DNA of 64,000 bases from Bifidobacterium hapali (GTDB taxonomy: Bacteria > Actinomycetota > Actinomycetes > Actinomycetales > Bifidobacteriaceae). A program made the position numbers and the translations under genes. The notes beneath the pieces were generated by a model. That model was given only the letters and a program-made list of their open reading frames with translations, was not told the origin of the DNA and made no database searches. This document shows positions 8,115 through 22,465 of the stretch, piece by piece. The stretch's first letter is position 1. Each line of letters begins with the position of its first letter. The DNA lies in assembly GCF_002259755.1 (NCBI RefSeq), contig NZ_MWWY01000013.1:1-64000 (forward strand), written 5' to 3'.

Positions 8115-9596
8115 TTACTGCTTGTCGGTTTCCTCGGAGGCGAGTCGTTCTTCGAGCTGTTCGACGATGTGGTCGTGCATGTTCTCGTCGATCTTGACGG
8201 TCAGGAGGAAGACGACGAGGCTGGCGACGATGCCGGCGAGCGGCAGGTAGTAGGCGCAGGTCTTGAACGTGCGGATGTTCGCGGCGGTCATGTCGGCGGC
8301 GGTGGCGTTGCCGACCATGCCGGCGGCGACGGCCACGAAGCCCACGATGCCGTTGGACAGCGCGCCGGCGATCTTGTCGAGCATCGGGCGCACGGAGAGG
8401 GTGACGGCCTCGTTGCGCTTGCCGGTCTTGAGCTGTCCGTATTCGATGGAGTCGGTCATGCTCAGGATGGCGGTCATCTGGATGGTCTGCGCGGGCAGGT
8501 AGAAGAGGACGAGCGCGACGATGACGACGGGCAGGTTCATGGGCGCGATGATGAACAGCGTGTAGCCGGCGATCATGAACGCCATGCCGGCGGTGTACAG
8601 CCAGCGGCGCGGGATGCGGCGGTTGAGCACCGGGTAGAGGGGCGTGGTGACCAGTCCGGTGATGACCGGGATGACGCCGGCGATGGAGAAGCTGTCCGGC
8701 GCGCCGAGCACGTATTTGAACTGGTAGAAGAGCACGCCGGTGGTGGCGACGTTGGCCACGGAGTACAGCAGGTAGCTCAGGGCGACCCACAGGAGCTGGT
8801 CGTTCTGGGCGATGGCCTTGAACGCCTCGATGGGGTTGCCGTTGGCCTCGGCCTTGGCGCGCAGCTCGCCCTGGTTCTCGCGGGTGCCGAACGCGACGCT
8901 CCACGCGGTCAACAGGCCGAGCACGGCGATGATGATGGCGAACGCGGCCCAGCCGGTGCGGCCCTGCTCCCATTGGCCGGTGAACTTCCAGGTGAACCAG
9001 CTGACGACGGGCACGACGATGACGGTGACGCCGTTGTAGCCGATGGATCCGGTGAACGCGCCGAGCGCGGTGTACGTGCTGCGTTCGTGCGAGTCGGAGG
9101 AGATCGCGGGGATCATGCCCCAGTAGGAGATGTCGCGCAGCGAGTAGATCACGTCCAGCAGGATGAACACGATGACGAACAGGACCATGAACACGCCGGT
9201 GTTCACGTCCACGAGGCCGAACAGGCCGGTGAACACCATGATCAGCAGGATGCCGGGCACGAGGCCGCCGATGAACTGCCAGGGGCGGAACCGGCCCCAG
9301 CGGGTGTTCGTGTTGTCCACGAGGTTGCCGAGCAGCGGGTCGAGGAAGATCTCCGCGATGCGGATGACCACCACGAGTCCGGTGATCACCGCAATGAGGC
9401 GCGCGGCCAGCGTCTTGTCCACGTCGATGAACAGCGCGGTGGTCACGAACGTGATGAAGAACGTGCTCATCGTGTTGTAGAACGCGGCCTGTCCCAGATT
9501 GCCGAACGCGTATGCGATCTTCTGGCCCATGTTCCTCGCGGGCGCTGCCTGCGGTTGTCCGGGCGTCGCCGTGCGCTGTGTGGTGGATCCGCTCAT
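8115..9596 (-). CDS. GPH-family galactoside:cation symporter
   Basis: 493 residues from the ATG at 9594-9596, chosen because AGGAGG lies just upstream. An in-frame extension to 9755 would run into the operator region. The protein has about 12 hydrophobic segments and the glycoside-pentoside-hexuronide layout: KIAYAFGNLGQAAFYNTMSTFF at the N-terminus, DPLLGNLVDNTNTRWGRFRPW after the second helix, and the central loop EANGNPIEAFKAIAQND. LacS/MelB relatives couple uptake of beta-galactosides to protons or sodium. It is divergent from the GH2 beta-galactosidase, and the shared gap carries two LacI-type operators, so it probably imports that enzyme's substrate (lactose or a GlcNAc-containing galactoside). 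It has no C-terminal IIA domain, unlike streptococcal LacS. Confidence 0.88.
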   Translation of the reverse strand: MSGSTTQRTATPGQPQAAPARNMGQKIAYAFGNLGQAAFYNTMSTFFITFVTTALFIDVDKTLAARLIAVITGLVVVIRIAEIFLDPLLGNLVDNTNTRWGRFRPWQFIGGLVPGILLIMVFTGLFGLVDVNTGVFMVLFVIVFILLDVIYSLRDISYWGMIPAISSDSHERSTYTALGAFTGSIGYNGVTVIVVPVVSWFTWKFTGQWEQGRTGWAAFAIIIAVLGLLTAWSVAFGTRENQGELRAKAEANGNPIEAFKAIAQNDQLLWVALSYLLYSVANVATTGVLFYQFKYVLGAPDSFSIAGVIPVITGLVTTPLYPVLNRRIPRRWLYTAGMAFMIAGYTLFIIAPMNLPVVIVALVLFYLPAQTIQMTAILSMTDSIEYGQLKTGKRNEAVTLSVRPMLDKIAGALSNGIVGFVAVAAGMVGNATAADMTAANIRTFKTCAYYLPLAGIVASLVVFLLTVKIDENMHDHIVEQLEERLASEETDKQ

Positions 9597-9685
9597 GGTG
9601 TGGTGGCCTCCTTGCGACCTGTAAAGAATCCGTGCGCGGGAACAGCTCCGATCCCGCAAGACGCGAGTATAGAACTTTCTCAAAA

Positions 9686-9703
9686 AAGTAAAAAACTTTA
9701 CCG
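9686..9703. promoter_or_regulatory. LacI-type operator upstream of the symporter gene
   Basis: AAGTAAA-AAAC-TTTACCG matches the perfect palindrome TAGTAAA-n4-TTTACTA found in front of the lacI gene at 16477. It lies 90 bp upstream of the symporter start. Confidence 0.6.
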
Positions 9704-9856
9704 CGTGTCGCAAGCAACGCCAACGAATCGCATTCGACGATTCGACGCGACGCACGGGCGAAAAGACACCGTAGCAGCCGAATTATCATTGCAATCAATG
9801 GATTTGCACAGGTTCTCGCAGTCACCATCGAGGCATGCGCAAGAAGTTGCGTAAAT

Positions 9857-13120
<3,264 letters not shown>

Positions 13121-13128
13121 CCGGCAAC

Positions 13129-13160
13129 GGGCGGCGGCATGCACCACCATGCCGCCGCCC
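13129..13160. terminator. Hairpin between lacZ and nagB
   Basis: A perfect 13-bp GC-rich stem, GGGCGGCGGCATG (13129-13141) / CATGCCGCCGCCC (13148-13160), with a 6-nt loop, 9 bp after the lacZ stop. No T-run follows, so it may be a partial terminator or an mRNA-stabilising element that allows read-through to nagB. Confidence 0.6.
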
Positions 13161-13205
13161 GTGCATATTCCCCAAAACACACCCACAGAAAAGAGACAAT
13201 CAATC

Positions 13206-14018
13206 ATGGCTGAAGTGATCATCGTCAAGAACGAGGAGGAGGCCGGCGAGATCTACGGCCGTTGCGTGGCGGACCTCATCAAGGCCAAGCCGGACGCGGT
13301 GCTGGGACTCGCCACGGGCTCCAGCCCGCTGGCCGCCTACCAGGCCCTCGCCAAGATCGTGCATGAGGAGCACATCGACGTCTCCAAGGTGCGCGGCTTC
13401 GCGCTCGACGAGTACCTGGGCTTGCCGCTCGACCACCCGCAGTCCTACCACTCCACCATCCACCGCACGGTCGTCGAGCCCCTGGGCCTCGACCCGGCCA
13501 AGGTCCACGTGCCCGGCGACGTGCTGAACGGCGCCCCGCTCGAAGACGGCGACAAGATCGCCGCCGCCGGCCCGGCCTACGACGCGGCCATCGAGGCCGC
13601 GGGCGGCATCGACGTGCAGATCCTCGGCATCGGCACCGACGGCCACATCGGTTTCAACGAGCCCGGCTCCTCGCTCGCCTCCGGCACGCGCGTGAAGACC
13701 CTGGCCGAGCAGACGCGCATCGACAACGCCCGCTTCTTCGACGACGACATCAACCAGGTACCGACCCACTGCATCACGCAGGGCATCGGCACGGTCCTGA
13801 AGGCCCGTCACCTCGTGCTGCTTGCGTTCGGCTCGGGCAAGGCCGAGGCCATCGAGGAGACCGTCGAGGGTGGCGTGAGCGCGTTCTGCCCGGCCTCCGC
13901 GCTGCAGCTGCACCCGCACGCCACGATCATCGTGGATGAGGAGGCCGCCAGCCGCCTGCGTCACAAGGACTACTACCGCTACGCCTTCGCCCACAAGCCG
14001 GCCTGGCAGGGCATCTGA
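13206..14018 (+). CDS. nagB: Glucosamine-6-phosphate deaminase
   Basis: 270 residues, the usual NagB length. The start is ATG 13206, where the conserved N-terminus MAEVIIVKNEEEAG begins; an upstream in-frame ATG at 13149 would lie in the preceding hairpin. Conserved segments include the phosphate loop LGLATGSSPLAAY, FALDEYLGL with the catalytic Asp, and GIGTDGHIGFNEPGSS. It converts glucosamine-6-phosphate to fructose-6-phosphate and ammonia, feeding the bifid shunt. It is followed by nagA after a hairpin, so the pair completes GlcNAc-6-phosphate catabolism. Confidence 0.97.
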   Translation: MAEVIIVKNEEEAGEIYGRCVADLIKAKPDAVLGLATGSSPLAAYQALAKIVHEEHIDVSKVRGFALDEYLGLPLDHPQSYHSTIHRTVVEPLGLDPAKVHVPGDVLNGAPLEDGDKIAAAGPAYDAAIEAAGGIDVQILGIGTDGHIGFNEPGSSLASGTRVKTLAEQTRIDNARFFDDDINQVPTHCITQGIGTVLKARHLVLLAFGSGKAEAIEETVEGGVSAFCPASALQLHPHATIIVDEEAASRLRHKDYYRYAFAHKPAWQGI

Positions 14019-14031
14019 CGGCAATCGAACG

Positions 14032-14071
14032 GTTCGGGCTCCTTCTTTCTCCGCAAAGAAGGAGCCCGAAC
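14032..14071. terminator. Hairpin between nagB and nagA
   Basis: A perfect 17-bp stem, GTTCGGGCTCCTTCTTT (14032-14048) and its complement (14055-14071), with loop CTCCGC. It sits directly before the nagA ribosome-binding site, so it may modulate rather than end transcription. Confidence 0.65.
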
Positions 14072-14089
14072 GCATATAGGAAGGAAATC

Positions 14090-15403
14090 ATGACACAGGA
14101 CAGAAGTGAGATCGTCGCGCACGTGACGGCGGCGTTGGAGGGCGAGGCCCGTCCGGTCGCGATCCGCGGGGCTCGCAAGGTGGACGCCCGCGGCGAGCAA
14201 AGCGGATATTGGGTGGTCTCGGACGCGCGCGGCGTGATCGTGGCCACCGGTTTCGCGGCGGCGGACGGCAGCGGCGAGGAGGCGTTCGAGCACGCCTGCC
14301 GCACGGTCGGCATCGACCCGGCCGCTCCATCGGGTTCGGACGGTGCGGTTATTGATGCGGACGGCCGCATCCTCACGCCCGGCTACGTGGACATCCACGC
14401 CCATGGCGCCTGGGAGAAGAGCTTCGACGACGGCCCGAACGGCATCGACGTGGCCCGCGCTGGCCACGCGGTGCACGGCACCACCCGCCAGGTCCTCTCG
14501 CTCATCACCAACCCGATGGACGTGATCTGCCGCAACATCCGCACCGTGCGCGAGAAGATGGCCACCCGCCCCGACATCCTCGGCTGCCACCTCGAAGGCC
14601 CGTTCCTCGCCCTGAAGCGCAAGGGCGCGCACGACCCGAACTGCCTCAAGGACCCGGTGCCCGAACTCGTGGACCGCATGCTCGACGCCTCGGGCGCCGA
14701 CCCCGCGGCCGGCAAGCTCGGCTGCATCCGTCAGATCACCATCGCCCCCGAACTGGAGCACGGCATCGGCGCCATCCGCCAGTTCGCTGCCGCCGGCGTG
14801 GTGCCCGCGGTCGGACACTGCGACGCCGACTACGCCACCGCCCAGGCCGGCTTCGACGCGGGCGCCGGCATCATGACCCACATGTTCAACGCGATGAACG
14901 GCCTGCACCACCGCGAACCCGGCCCCATCCCGGCCGCGGTCGAGGACCCGCGCGTCACCATCGAGCTCATCAACGACGGCTTCCACGTCCAGAACCCGAT
15001 GGTCAAGCTCGGCTTCGGACTGGCGCCCCACCGCATCGCGTTCGTCACCGACGCGATGGCCGCCACCGACTGCCCCGACGGCGCGTACAAGCTCGGCGAG
15101 CTGGACGTGAACGTTGTCGACGGGCATGCGCGCCTCGTGTCCAACGGCGCCATCGCCGGCTCCACGCTCACCCTGGAGGTCGCGGTCCAGCGCGCGGTCA
15201 ACGAACTCGGCTTCAGTCCCGTCGCCGCCGTCGAGGCCGCCACCCTCACCCCGGCCCGCGCCTTCGGATTCGACAAGGCCAACCCAGTTACCGGAGCCCC
15301 GCTCGGCCTCATCGCCCCCGGATACGCCGCCGACCTCAACCTCCTCGACCCCGCCGACTGGACCGCCCGGCACGTCTGGTGCGCCGGCCGCCAGGTGAAG
15401 TAA
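14090..15403 (+). CDS. nagA: N-acetylglucosamine-6-phosphate deacetylase
   Basis: 437 residues from ATG 14090, preceded by AGGAAATC. It has the amidohydrolase metal motif GYVDIHAHG, the HLEGPFL segment with the metal-binding Glu, a conserved His in VGHCDADY, HMFNAMNGLHHREPG, and FVTDAMAATDCPDG with the catalytic Asp. It removes acetate from GlcNAc-6-phosphate to give the NagB substrate. At the N-terminus it has an extra region of about 80 residues before the barrel, a little longer than E. coli NagA. A kinase making GlcNAc-6-phosphate is not adjacent, but a ROK kinase lies at 51.6 kb. Confidence 0.95.
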   Translation: MTQDRSEIVAHVTAALEGEARPVAIRGARKVDARGEQSGYWVVSDARGVIVATGFAAADGSGEEAFEHACRTVGIDPAAPSGSDGAVIDADGRILTPGYVDIHAHGAWEKSFDDGPNGIDVARAGHAVHGTTRQVLSLITNPMDVICRNIRTVREKMATRPDILGCHLEGPFLALKRKGAHDPNCLKDPVPELVDRMLDASGADPAAGKLGCIRQITIAPELEHGIGAIRQFAAAGVVPAVGHCDADYATAQAGFDAGAGIMTHMFNAMNGLHHREPGPIPAAVEDPRVTIELINDGFHVQNPMVKLGFGLAPHRIAFVTDAMAATDCPDGAYKLGELDVNVVDGHARLVSNGAIAGSTLTLEVAVQRAVNELGFSPVAAVEAATLTPARAFGFDKANPVTGAPLGLIAPGYAADLNLLDPADWTARHVWCAGRQVK

Positions 15404-15454
15404 ATTCCTTCCAGCAAAATCGACGCCGGTGCCGCCCGTCTTCGAGACGACGTC

Positions 15455-16972
<1,518 letters not shown>

Positions 16973-17179
16973 GTGGATTTGTTGAATCAGGTGCTTCAGT
17001 TGTTCGTCAGGTTCGCCACTATCGGTGGTGGCTTGTGGCTGGTGTGGGGCGCCGTTACCTTCGGTGGCGGTCTGAAGGATCATAACGGGCCGCAGACGCA
17101 ATCGGGACTGTGGCAGATCGTGGGTGGAGGCATGATCATCGCGGCTGCGCAGATTTTCAACGCGGTGGCTCTGGGCTGA
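16973..17179 (+). CDS. Maff2-family small membrane protein of the conjugation apparatus
   Basis: 68 residues with a GTG start after AGAGGAGG. Two membrane helices (FVRFATIGGGLWLVWGAVTF and a Gly-rich IVGGGMIIAAAQIFNAVAL) flank a short polar loop with GPQTQSGLWQIV. This matches the Maff2 family, a VirB2/TrbC-like small protein regularly first in Gram-positive conjugation operons, followed by TrbL, PrgI and VirB4 as here. It probably forms or supports the mating channel in the membrane. It is the first gene of a rightward tra operon. Confidence 0.85.
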   Translation: MDLLNQVLQLFVRFATIGGGLWLVWGAVTFGGGLKDHNGPQTQSGLWQIVGGGMIIAAAQIFNAVALG

Positions 17180-17197
17180 GCTGATTCGGGGCCTGCC

Positions 17198-18043
17198 GTG
17201 GAGGACTTCATCGTAGCCATGCTCAACATGATCGGCGGCGGAGGCGCCGGTTCGATCACAGCCGGGCTGTTATCTCAGGCGCCGGAGACGTGGAATCCCG
17301 CTCTTTACCAGTTGGCGGTGAACGTGCATGGAGTCGCCGTCAAGCCTCTGACATCGGTGGTGCTCGCGGTCATGTTCACGTTGGAGCTGGCGCGTAACTC
17401 GACGCGCATCGAGTCGGACCGTGATCTAGGTGTGAAGATCGTTGCCGGCACCATGTTCAAGATCGCGTTGGTGTTCATCGCCGTGCAGAACGCCAGTCTA
17501 TTCATTCGGATGTTCAATCAGGTCACGCAGTTCCTCATGCAGGGAGTGTCTTCTCAGATGTCGTATGAGGCGACGGGCGACGGCGGTCAGCTGGGCGATC
17601 TGATGCGTGACCAGATTCGCGATGCCGGGGTGATGGGGCAGGCGGCGTTGTTCTTTCTGCTGGTGATCCCGTGGCTGTTGTCCCAGTTGGCGTCGGTGGT
17701 GTTCACGGTGGTGCTGTATGTGCGGTTCATCGAATTGTATGCGTTGACGGCGTTCCAGTCGTTGCCATTCGCGTTTCTGGTGCATGAGGACACCAAGCCG
17801 ATCGGCGTGGGTTTCTTCAAGTCGTATGCGCGCACGTCGGTGAATGCGGTGTGCGTGTTCATCTGTCTGGTGTTCTATCAGCGGGTCGTGGTCGATGCCG
17901 TGAAGATCCCGGATTCCGCGGACAAGGGCATGGTGGCGTGGGTGACGGGCAACTTCGGCAATCTCATGATGGCGGGCATCCTGCTGTTCTTCGTGATCGC
18001 GGTGAGTCAGCGTGTCAGCCGGGCCATAGCCGGCGGCGAGTAG
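17198..18043 (+). CDS. VirB6/TrbL-like conjugation membrane protein
   Basis: 281 residues, GTG start 19 bp after the Maff2 gene. It has about six membrane helices, including VKPLTSVVLAVMFTLELARN, MFKIALVFIAVQNASLF, ALFFLLVIPWLLSQLASVVF and NLMMAGILLFFVIAVSQRV. The layout and operon position correspond to the TrbL/VirB6-like proteins of Gram-positive integrative elements, an inner-membrane channel component of the type IV secretion system. Assigned mainly from topology and neighbours. Confidence 0.8.
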   Translation: MEDFIVAMLNMIGGGGAGSITAGLLSQAPETWNPALYQLAVNVHGVAVKPLTSVVLAVMFTLELARNSTRIESDRDLGVKIVAGTMFKIALVFIAVQNASLFIRMFNQVTQFLMQGVSSQMSYEATGDGGQLGDLMRDQIRDAGVMGQAALFFLLVIPWLLSQLASVVFTVVLYVRFIELYALTAFQSLPFAFLVHEDTKPIGVGFFKSYARTSVNAVCVFICLVFYQRVVVDAVKIPDSADKGMVAWVTGNFGNLMMAGILLFFVIAVSQRVSRAIAGGE

Positions 18044-18085
18044 CCGCCTACCACAACCGGGGCCAATCAGGGAAAGGATTCTTTC

Positions 18086-18466
18086 ATGTTGCAGATGCGC
18101 GTATATAAGGAGATCGCCAATGTCGAGGCGAAGGTGATGTGGGGGCTGAGCTGGCGCCAACTGGCGGCCGCCGCATGCATGCTCGTCCTGGGCGGAGGTG
18201 AGGCGGCGTTGTTCTGGTCGTTGGGCTTGTCCGATCTGGGGTCGTATCTGCTGTTTGCGGTTTGCCTGCCGTTCGCGCTGTGGGGTTGGTGGCGTCCGAA
18301 AGGGCTGAAGCCTGAACGGTATCTGGGATACATGCTGCGCCAGCGTTTCGGTCCGAAGGTCTACCTGCTCGAACCCTATGTTCCCGCGAGGTTTCCCGGC
18401 AAACCGTCGTTGAAAGAGAAGGCCCGTAGACGAATCAGGGGAAGGCAGGTACGTCGTCATGTCTGA
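18086..18466 (+). CDS. PrgI-family conjugation protein
   Basis: 126 residues. The N-terminal MRVYKEIANVEAKVMWGLSWRQL is a PrgI family hallmark. Two membrane helices (LAAAACMLVLGGGEAALFW and LGSYLLFAVCLPFALWGWW) precede the basic PKGLKPERYLGYMLRQRF segment. PrgI proteins resemble VirB3 and anchor the VirB4 ATPase at the membrane. Its 3' end overlaps the VirB4 start by 8 bp, consistent with translational coupling. Confidence 0.9.
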   Translation: MLQMRVYKEIANVEAKVMWGLSWRQLAAAACMLVLGGGEAALFWSLGLSDLGSYLLFAVCLPFALWGWWRPKGLKPERYLGYMLRQRFGPKVYLLEPYVPARFPGKPSLKEKARRRIRGRQVRRHV

Positions 18467-20855
18467 CATCAGTGGCAGCAAGGCGGTCAAAGGCAACGGT
18501 AAGCGACATGGAAAGGTCGGGAACAGGCGGTCCGGGAATCGTCGCATGCCTCGTTCGTCGAAGGAGTTGCTTGGCTATGATTCGATGCTGTCCAATGGCA
18601 TCGTGTTCCTTGGCGGCGACCGGTGGAGCGTGTCGCTGCGGATCAGCGACATCAATTATCAGGTCGCGACCCAGGATCAGCAGCTGGATGTCGTGGACCG
18701 GTGGGGTCGTTTCCTGAATTCGATCGGCGAGAACATGGGAGTCCAGATCACGGTCGCCACGCGCATGCTGGATCCCGAGGAGGTGACGCGCAGTATCGCC
18801 ATGTCGCTTCGGAGCGATGCGTTGGATGGATTGCGCGGGGACTTCAACCGCAATGTGCGTCGGCGTCTCGCCGGGCGTTCGCAGGGCGCGGTGACGGACA
18901 AGTATCTGACGTTGACGTTGCGTGAGCGGGACGGGGAACGGGCGGTCACGCTGCTGAACCGTGCCGCGTTGCGTGCCACGGCGCAACTGCGGTCGGTGGG
19001 CGGCTGCGTCGGCGTCCGCTTGAACCGGCAGTCGCGTCTGGCGGTATTGCACGGGATGCTGCGGCACGGTGTCCGGTTCTCGTTCACCGAGGATGGCTTC
19101 CTGAAATCGCATGGCATGTCCACGAAGGATTATGTGGCCCCGTTCGCCGTGGATGTGTCGGATCGCCGTCGGCTCCGGTTGAGCTCGGGCACTGCGGAGG
19201 TGTGGCATCAGTGTCTGTTGGTGCGTGACTTCCCGGATTATCTGAGCGATCAACTAGTGTCGTCCATCACGGACATCAAGGCGGATATCACGGTCGGCAT
19301 CCATCTGTCCCCGCGGGGCAAGGCCGAGGGGTTGAAGCTCGTGAACCGGACGATCGCCGAAATGGATATGCAGGCCATCGACGAGCGGCGCAAGAACCGC
19401 AAACAGCATCTGCCCGAGGACATGCTGCCTCATGATCTTCAGGAATCCATGACTCAGGCGGGTGAGCTGCGTGATGATCTGGAGCATAACGGCGACCGTC
19501 TGGTGGATTCCCTCATGATCGTGGACGTGTCGGCGGGCAGTCGCGAGCAACTGGACCAGACGGTTCGTGACGTGACGGCCGCAATCGATGGGCAGTCGTG
19601 TGTGGCCGAGACCTTGGCCTACATGCAGGTGGAGGGGCTGAACGCCGTACTGCCGTTGGGGAATCCCCTGCCGCCGATGCGTCGCACGCTGACCACGTCG
19701 AGCGCGGCGATTCTGGTGCCGTTCACGTCGCAGGAGCTGTTCGAGCCGGGCGGGGTGTTCCATGGGGCGAACGCCCGCACCGGCAATCCCGTGGTCATCG
19801 ACCGTACGAAAGGCATGAACGGCAACGGATTCGTTCTGGGTACGACTGGGTCGGGCAAGAGCCAGGCGGCGAAGAACGAGATCACCCAGATCTATCTGAC
19901 CCGTCCGGACGATGATCTGATCGTCATCGACCCGGAACGTGAGTTCACGCCGTTGTGCACCGGTCTTGGCGGCGAGCGAGTCGAGATCGGGGAATCGTCG
20001 CGCGCGCATATCAACGCTTTGGATATCGAGTATGAGGATGATTCCGAGGGTGATCCGATACGGTCGAAATGTGCGAGCGTGCTGAACATGCTCGGCGTGC
20101 TGATCGGCGGACAGGACGGCATCGACCGCATGCAGCGCAGTCTGATCGACCGTACGGTCATCGGCATGTATCGCGAGGTGCGGGAGCATCCAGAACTGGG
20201 CATGCCAACGCTCGTCACCCTGCATGACCGTCTCACGGCTTTGAATGAGCCAGGTGCCCATGATGCCGCGCGAGCATTGGAGATCTACGCGACCGGCAGT
20301 CTGAACGCCTTCGCCCATGCCACTGATGTGAATACGTCCAGCCGGTTCCTGGTCTATGACGTTTCCGGTCTGGGAGCGGAGTTGCGCACATTCGGTATGC
20401 TCGTCGTCCTGGATCAGATATGGAACCGGGTCGTCAGGAATCGCCGTCTCGGCCGGCGCACCTGGCTGTGGGTGGACGAGTTCCATCTGCTGTTCTCGAA
20501 CCGGTATGCGGCCGAATACTTCCTGCGCCTGTACAAGCGCGCCCGTAAATGGGGTTTGTGCCCCACCGGCATCACGCAGAACATCGAGGAGCTGCTGGCC
20601 AACCAGGATGCGCGTCTGATGCTCGCGAACAGCGACTTCCTGTTGCTGCTGAACCAGACCGCCACGGATGCCGACGCCTTGTGCGAGCTGCTGAAGCTGT
20701 CCGATGAACAGCGGGCGTTCTTCACCGGGGTGCAGCCCGGTCAGGGCATGGCTAAGAGCGGCACTGCGTTCATACCGTTCGATGGGCGTATCGATGCCGA
20801 TAGTCTGCTTTATCGGTTGTATACCACGAAATTCGAGGATCGGAAACCCGAATGA
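18459..20855 (+). CDS. VirB4-like conjugation ATPase
   Basis: 798 residues. The N-terminal domain carries segments such as YQVATQDQQLDVVDRWGRF. The ATPase domain has Walker A GFVLGTTGSGKSQAAKNEI (about residue 460), DDLIVIDPEREFTPL, Walker B TWLWVDEFHLLFSN, and a C-terminal GITQNIEELLANQDARLML segment typical of VirB4/TraE proteins. It energises assembly and substrate transfer in the type IV secretion channel. It overlaps the next gene as ATGA. Confidence 0.95.
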   Translation: MSDISGSKAVKGNGKRHGKVGNRRSGNRRMPRSSKELLGYDSMLSNGIVFLGGDRWSVSLRISDINYQVATQDQQLDVVDRWGRFLNSIGENMGVQITVATRMLDPEEVTRSIAMSLRSDALDGLRGDFNRNVRRRLAGRSQGAVTDKYLTLTLRERDGERAVTLLNRAALRATAQLRSVGGCVGVRLNRQSRLAVLHGMLRHGVRFSFTEDGFLKSHGMSTKDYVAPFAVDVSDRRRLRLSSGTAEVWHQCLLVRDFPDYLSDQLVSSITDIKADITVGIHLSPRGKAEGLKLVNRTIAEMDMQAIDERRKNRKQHLPEDMLPHDLQESMTQAGELRDDLEHNGDRLVDSLMIVDVSAGSREQLDQTVRDVTAAIDGQSCVAETLAYMQVEGLNAVLPLGNPLPPMRRTLTTSSAAILVPFTSQELFEPGGVFHGANARTGNPVVIDRTKGMNGNGFVLGTTGSGKSQAAKNEITQIYLTRPDDDLIVIDPEREFTPLCTGLGGERVEIGESSRAHINALDIEYEDDSEGDPIRSKCASVLNMLGVLIGGQDGIDRMQRSLIDRTVIGMYREVREHPELGMPTLVTLHDRLTALNEPGAHDAARALEIYATGSLNAFAHATDVNTSSRFLVYDVSGLGAELRTFGMLVVLDQIWNRVVRNRRLGRRTWLWVDEFHLLFSNRYAAEYFLRLYKRARKWGLCPTGITQNIEELLANQDARLMLANSDFLLLLNQTATDADALCELLKLSDEQRAFFTGVQPGQGMAKSGTAFIPFDGRIDADSLLYRLYTTKFEDRKPE

Positions 20856-22444
20856 GACCCGTCACCTCCGACTCATTCCACGCCACACGCAATCTCGTTC
20901 GACCGAACGGCACGATTCATGGCTTGAAAGTCCGTCATGTCAGCGGACTCTCCCATGGGCCCGTGCTGGCCGGGCTAAAACAGCCACAAACTATCATCAG
21001 GAACAGTGAATCCGAAGCATCGCACCCGATCGGCACAACAACCGTCAGCGCTTTGAACCGTGGTGTGAAAGCGACACGATCCGTGCTTGAATCGCAATCG
21101 ACACAGACGGAGACCAGCGAGGACGACAACCCATTATCACCAATGGCCCCCGTAAGCCGGATATGCGACGGCGTGACCGGTATTATTCGCACAAGACATG
21201 CGGCAAGAGGTTCGACGGCACGTGCCGCGGCAGGAAGAACGGCTTCGGCTCGTGTCAGACGTGCGAGGCGCTCCGGCAAGACCGTACGATCGGGCGTCCA
21301 AGGGGCCAAATCCGCTGCCAGAGCCTCGACGCAGATTGCGAGACAAGTCACGCAGACGGTTTCTCGGGCCGTAACGGCGGTGAAAGCCGGGATCGCAGCA
21401 TCGGCATCAGCTGCGGTCGGTGTCCCGTTTCTGCTGGGCGCGGTGGCGGTGCTGATGGTCTTCAGTCTGCTGTTGTGGTTCATCCCCACCGTTGCCGTTG
21501 GAGATGACGGCGGTTGTGAAGCCAGTGTGATCGAGGTCCCGGACGAGGCGAAACCATGGGTGAGCGAGGCGGCTCGATCGAGCGGATTGAGCGCGGATTT
21601 CATCGCGGCGATCATGAAGCAGGAATCCGGTTTCCGACCGGATGCATATGCCGACGACAGCAACGGAGGAACCTGGGGATTGCTGCAGATGAACAGGAGC
21701 GTATGGCGCGGCGTGCACCCCGAAGGCGCCGACCAGACACCACCTGAAGGCATCACCGAGCCCATGGTCCACGCCCATTACGGCGGCATGTATCTGAAAA
21801 ACCGCTTGGAAGGCGTCAAACAACTCAAGGCCAAGCACCCGGGCATGCCGTTCGCCGAGCTTGACGACCTGACGGCTTTGGTCATCGCCCATAACGCGGG
21901 CGAAGGCAACCTCATGAGGTACCCGGATATTCCCAACATCACCAAACGGTATCTCGACAACGTGAAGCCGGCGATTGATGCGGGAGGCGGCTGTTCGGCC
22001 ACGGCAGGACGAACCATCGGCAAGCTCACGCCACCGTTGGTCATGCAGTCTGGCACTCTGAACGTGGATGTGGCGGCGACCGGCACGCCCGTGGGCAAGA
22101 TCACCACCTATGAAACCGGCCAATGCACATGGTGGGCGGCCGCCCGCCGATTGCAGATCGGCAAACCTGTGGACGGTTACATGGGCGACGGCTGGATGTG
22201 GGCGTCAAGCGCCAGAAAATTCGGATACCCGACGGGCGGCGGCATACAGCTCGGCGACGTGGCGAGCTTCGCCAAAGGCTATCTCGGCGCAAGCGCCGAT
22301 TACGGACACGTCGCCATCGTCGAGGAAATCAAGGACGACGGCAGCATCGTCGTCAGCGAATCCGGCGGCGGCCTTCCATACGCATGGCTCAGGACCCTTA
22401 CCAAGGAGCAGGCCAACAATCCCAGCATCACTTACATCCACTAA
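20852..22444 (+). CDS. Conjugation cell-wall hydrolase: lytic transglycosylase plus CHAP domain
   Basis: 530 residues. A basic, Ala/Arg/Thr-rich cytoplasmic N-terminus of about 185 residues precedes one membrane helix (VPFLLGAVAVLMVFSLLLWFI). The exported part has an SLT-type transglycosylase domain with catalytic Glu in AAIMKQESGFRPDAYA and GGTWGLLQMNRSVW. It is followed by a CHAP amidase/peptidase domain starting at TTYETGQCTWWAAARR (catalytic Cys) with His in DYGHVAIVEEI. Such two-domain enzymes open peptidoglycan locally for the mating channel in Gram-positive conjugation systems. Overlaps VirB4 by 4 bp. Confidence 0.93.
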   Translation: MRPVTSDSFHATRNLVRPNGTIHGLKVRHVSGLSHGPVLAGLKQPQTIIRNSESEASHPIGTTTVSALNRGVKATRSVLESQSTQTETSEDDNPLSPMAPVSRICDGVTGIIRTRHAARGSTARAAAGRTASARVRRARRSGKTVRSGVQGAKSAARASTQIARQVTQTVSRAVTAVKAGIAASASAAVGVPFLLGAVAVLMVFSLLLWFIPTVAVGDDGGCEASVIEVPDEAKPWVSEAARSSGLSADFIAAIMKQESGFRPDAYADDSNGGTWGLLQMNRSVWRGVHPEGADQTPPEGITEPMVHAHYGGMYLKNRLEGVKQLKAKHPGMPFAELDDLTALVIAHNAGEGNLMRYPDIPNITKRYLDNVKPAIDAGGGCSATAGRTIGKLTPPLVMQSGTLNVDVAATGTPVGKITTYETGQCTWWAAARRLQIGKPVDGYMGDGWMWASSARKFGYPTGGGIQLGDVASFAKGYLGASADYGHVAIVEEIKDDGSIVVSESGGGLPYAWLRTLTKEQANNPSITYIH

Positions 22445-22465
22445 TCCCGAGGGAAGGAAGGAAGC

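Noticed and set aside
7974..9854. 626-codon frame opposite the symporter
   Set aside because: Low-complexity Asp/Gly/His-rich translation; the opposite strand encodes a clear 12-helix transporter with a good ribosome-binding site.
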